In this document: positions 6,075 through 8,143 of the stretch, one piece after another
Numbering within the stretch: position 1 is the first letter of the stretch
Layout of the letters: the number at the start of each line of letters is the position of its first letter
From: Bacteroidota bacterium
Lineage (GTDB): Bacteria > Bacteroidota > Bacteroidia > Bacteroidales > Prolixibacteraceae
Reading direction: 5' to 3'
DNA length: 8,143 nucleotides
Assembly: GCA_023393265.1 (NCBI GenBank)
Contig: JAEWME010000176.1
Coordinates: 1 to 8,143 of the forward strand
Notes under the pieces: generated by a model
Seen by the model: the letters and a program-made list of their open reading frames with translations, nothing else
Database searches by the model: none
Told to the model about the DNA's origin: nothing
Program-made: the position numbers and the translations under genes

Positions 6075-7070
6075 GTGAAAACGAACTGGTTATATCGCAC
6101 TTTCAGATACCTGAAAAAGTTTTACTTCAGGAACGACAAACGTGTTGCCGCATACCTGGTTTGTGTCGTCATTGCCACGGTCTTCTGGTTTCTGAACGCG
6201 CTGAGCAAAACCTACACAGCTGACGTAATTGCACCGGTTATCTACACCAACCTGCCCAATAACAAAACATTGGCCAGCCAGCTTCCCAACAAATTCGACC
6301 TGACCATTCGCGCCCATGGATTCACCATTCTCCGGCACAAAATCAGTTTTTTGTTTATGCCGCTCGAATTCAATGTAAACGACCTGACCAACAACCGAAT
6401 GGAAAACAACCGCCGCAGCAGCTACGCCATTCCTTCGAAATCCTTCCTGAGCCAGTTGTCGTACCAGATGTCGAACGACATGGAAATTCTGTCCATGAAT
6501 CCGGATACACTTATCTTCAGGTTCGACAAAATGGGACAGCGAAAACTGAAAGTAAAACCTGTTGTGCGCGTAAACCTGAAAAAACAATATCAAATCTCCG
6601 GAAATGTACACCTCGTGCCCGATTCGGTTCTTGTGAGCGGCCCGCAGGTCGTGCTGGACACCATGCACTTTGCCTACACCGCAAATCAAACATTCAACGA
6701 AATCGACCAGCCAATTCATGCCGAAGCCAAACTCCGCCATTCGAAACAACTGTTTTTCGAGCCTGAAACGGTAAAAATGGAGATACCGGTTGAAGAATAC
6801 ACTGAGGCAGAGCAAACAGTTGCTGTTCAGGTCTCCGGAAAGCCTGAAGAAATTGATGTGAAGCTTTTCCCTGCCAGGGTGAAAGTTTCGTTCCAGGTCG
6901 GACTGAGCCGTTTTGCCGAAATCCGGCCCGAAGATTTTAAGCTGTCGGTTTCGTACGACGACATCGCCGAAGGGAAACAACACCTGAAGATTAAAGCCGG
7001 ATCGGTACCCGCCTATATTTATCAAATGAAAATCACTCCTGAAGAAGTGGAATACCTAATTGAAAACTGA
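6075..7070 (+). CDS. YbbR-like domain membrane protein
   Basis: This 331-residue protein has a basic N-terminus (MKTNWLYRTFRYLKKFYFRN), one membrane helix at about 24-42 and a large extracytoplasmic beta-rich part. The start of that part, TYTADVIAPVIYTNLPNN (47-64), resembles the first YbbR repeat. A second repeat-like unit is suggested around 155-240 (LKVKPVVRVNLKKQYQISG), and a third may begin at about 245. In Firmicutes YbbR proteins (CdaR) modulate the c-di-AMP cyclase CdaA; here no cyclase is adjacent, so that role should not be assumed. The GTG start is needed because no in-frame ATG exists between the yajC region and the membrane helix. No Shine-Dalgarno-like sequence precedes it. Three bases separate its stop from coaE, implying co-transcription. 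The placement between yajC and coaE is typical of Bacteroidetes. Confidence 0.82.
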   Translation: MKTNWLYRTFRYLKKFYFRNDKRVAAYLVCVVIATVFWFLNALSKTYTADVIAPVIYTNLPNNKTLASQLPNKFDLTIRAHGFTILRHKISFLFMPLEFNVNDLTNNRMENNRRSSYAIPSKSFLSQLSYQMSNDMEILSMNPDTLIFRFDKMGQRKLKVKPVVRVNLKKQYQISGNVHLVPDSVLVSGPQVVLDTMHFAYTANQTFNEIDQPIHAEAKLRHSKQLFFEPETVKMEIPVEEYTEAEQTVAVQVSGKPEEIDVKLFPARVKVSFQVGLSRFAEIRPEDFKLSVSYDDIAEGKQHLKIKAGSVPAYIYQMKITPEEVEYLIEN

Positions 7071-7073
7071 GCG

Positions 7074-7661
7074 ATGATAAAAGTGGGAATCACCGGGGGA
7101 ATAGGGAGCGGAAAGACTACGATTTGCAGGATGTTTTCGGTATTGGGAGTTCCGGTTTTCGTGGCCGATGCGGCCGGAAAACAACTGATGAATGAAGATC
7201 CGGTGCTGCGGGAACAAATCATTCGCTTGTTTGGTCAGGCTGTTTACCTTCCGGATGGCACCATCGACCGAAAATACCTCGCCGGAATTGTTTTCAACGA
7301 CGCATCTTCGCTCGAAAAACTCAACGCGGTGGTTCATCCGGCGGTTCACAAAGCTTTTAACGAATGGGTACTGAAACAGCGCGCGCCCTATGTGCTGCAC
7401 GAAGCTGCTATTTTATTCGAAAGCGGTTTCAGCCAAATGATGGACTTTACCATTGCAATTGTAACGGAAGAAGACCAGAGAATTGCCCGGGTGATGAAAC
7501 GTGATAAAATTTCGGAGGAACTTGTTCGTCAACGAATAAAGAACCAGTTCACCGATGAACAAAGGATACAGCTTGCCGATTTTATTATCAGCAACAACGA
7601 AAGTGACCTGGTTATCCCCCAGGTTTTGGAAATAGATAAAAAGATTAGATTACATGGCTAA
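7074..7661 (+). CDS. coaE: Dephospho-CoA kinase
   Basis: CoaE phosphorylates the 3' hydroxyl of the ribose of dephospho-CoA with ATP, the final step of coenzyme A synthesis in the cytosol. The product has 195 residues, normal for the family. The P-loop is GGIGSGKT (8-15). The catalytic aspartate is probably Asp32 in VFVADAAGKQL (28-38), matching the second Asp of the E. coli DAD motif; the first is valine here. VVHPAV (86-91) carries the conserved His-Pro. HEAAILFESGF (residues 109-119) and the lid segment RVMKRDKISEELVRQRIKNQ (139-158) are also present. The ATG lies three bases after the YbbR stop. Its last eight bases overlap the start of the following gene, so ybbR, coaE and the DjlA-like gene look like one translationally coupled unit. 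Confidence 0.95.
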   Translation: MIKVGITGGIGSGKTTICRMFSVLGVPVFVADAAGKQLMNEDPVLREQIIRLFGQAVYLPDGTIDRKYLAGIVFNDASSLEKLNAVVHPAVHKAFNEWVLKQRAPYVLHEAAILFESGFSQMMDFTIAIVTEEDQRIARVMKRDKISEELVRQRIKNQFTDEQRIQLADFIISNNESDLVIPQVLEIDKKIRLHG

Positions 7662-8143
7662 GTTTGGAAAATGGATTACCGGTGGTTTAGGCTGGGCTTT
7701 CTTTGGCCCCATCGGAGGAATTGTAGGATTCGTGGTCGGATCGCTTTTCGATGCCGATCAGTCGTTCAGCAGCGGACAACAAAATTACCAACCCGGGCAA
7801 CAGACCACGCAGGGCGGCTACATCATGAGTTTGCTTGTTTTGGTCGCTGCAGTGATGAAAGCCGATGGAAAAGTTCTAAAGTCGGAACTTGACTACACCA
7901 AGCAATTTTTTGTACGTTCATTTGGTCCGGATGCTGCTGCAGAAGCAATTAAAATATTGCGCGATTTGCTGAACCAGAGCATTCCGGTGGCCGACGTTGC
8001 CGAGCAAATCAGGAAAAACATGGACATGCCTTCGAGGCTCCAATTGCTGCATTTTCTGTTTGGCATTGCTGCGGCCGACGGCGTTGTACACGAAACAGAG
8101 CATCAACTCATCAAGCACATCGCCGAGCACATGGGAATCGGGC
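7654..8143 (+). CDS. DjlA/TerB-like co-chaperone, 3' end outside the window
   Basis: The reading frame opens at ATG 7654, overlapping the coaE stop region by eight bases, and runs to the window edge with no stop, giving 163 residues. The N-terminus (MAKFGKWITGGLGWAFFGPI, then GGIVGFVVGSLFDAD) is a glycine-rich membrane-type segment very like the start of E. coli DjlA. After a glutamine-rich linker (41-53) comes a TerB-like helical domain from about residue 56. It has two acidic motifs, KADGKVLKSELD (69-80) and AADGVVHETEHQLI (140-153), which in this family may bind metal. A C-terminal J domain that stimulates DnaK would be expected beyond the edge, but cannot be seen. If that domain is absent it would be a TerB-family protein of unknown role. 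Translational coupling to coaE is likely. Confidence 0.82.
   Translation, partial: MAKFGKWITGGLGWAFFGPIGGIVGFVVGSLFDADQSFSSGQQNYQPGQQTTQGGYIMSLLVLVAAVMKADGKVLKSELDYTKQFFVRSFGPDAAAEAIKILRDLLNQSIPVADVAEQIRKNMDMPSRLQLLHFLFGIAAADGVVHETEHQLIKHIAEHMGIG

Noticed and set aside
6090..7025. A 311-codon minus-strand open frame opposite the YbbR gene
   Set aside because: The plus-strand product has a membrane helix and YbbR-like repeats in the expected operon position. The antisense product resembles nothing and is a shadow frame.
1..8143. Search for mobile elements, CRISPR arrays, tRNA or rRNA genes, and defence or biosynthetic clusters
   Set aside because: No direct repeat arrays, transposase motifs, cloverleaf candidates or unexplained gene groups were seen by eye. 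The window reads as core chromosome.

Overview
The window looks like an ordinary chromosomal segment of a Bacteroidota (Bacteroidetes) genome, most likely class Bacteroidia and possibly a Prolixibacteraceae/Marinilabiliales-type organism; the lower-rank placement is a guess. The evidence is the gene order nusB - DUF1573 lipoprotein - yajC - YbbR-domain protein - coaE, a long NusB with a large N-terminal extension, and promoter-like TAnnTTTG boxes instead of sigma70 -35/-10 boxes. Coding density is high. I see no rRNA, tRNA, CRISPR array, transposase, phage gene or insertion sequence, and no gene-free stretch over 300 bases.

Left part (about 30-2072, minus strand): a class I-type DNA photolyase, preceded in its own reading direction by a bacterial GPP34 (GOLPH3-like) protein. 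A 158-base intergenic region separates this pair from a plus-strand pair. That pair is an L-threonine aldolase (ltaE) whose stop codon overlaps by one base the start of a rhomboid-family intramembrane protease with a very acidic C-terminal tail.

Middle (3985-4205): 221 bases without a gene. They hold a long hairpin directly after the rhomboid stop, a small palindrome, and a Bacteroidetes-type -7 element just upstream of nusB.

Right part (4206-8143, plus strand): a conserved housekeeping cluster made of nusB, a DUF1573 lipoprotein, yajC, a YbbR-domain membrane protein, coaE and a DjlA/TerB-like co-chaperone gene cut by the window end. A good intrinsic terminator lies between yajC and the YbbR gene, and a -7-like box sits at its end. 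The cluster may therefore be two transcription units: nusB-DUF1573-yajC, and ybbR-coaE-djlA-like. It covers rRNA transcription antitermination, Sec translocase support, an envelope lipoprotein, the last step of coenzyme A synthesis and a probable Hsp70 co-chaperone.

I found no convincing new multi-gene system. The items most worth a second look are the bacterial GOLPH3-like protein, the possible leaderless GTG start of the YbbR gene against the terminator, and the enlarged NusB.
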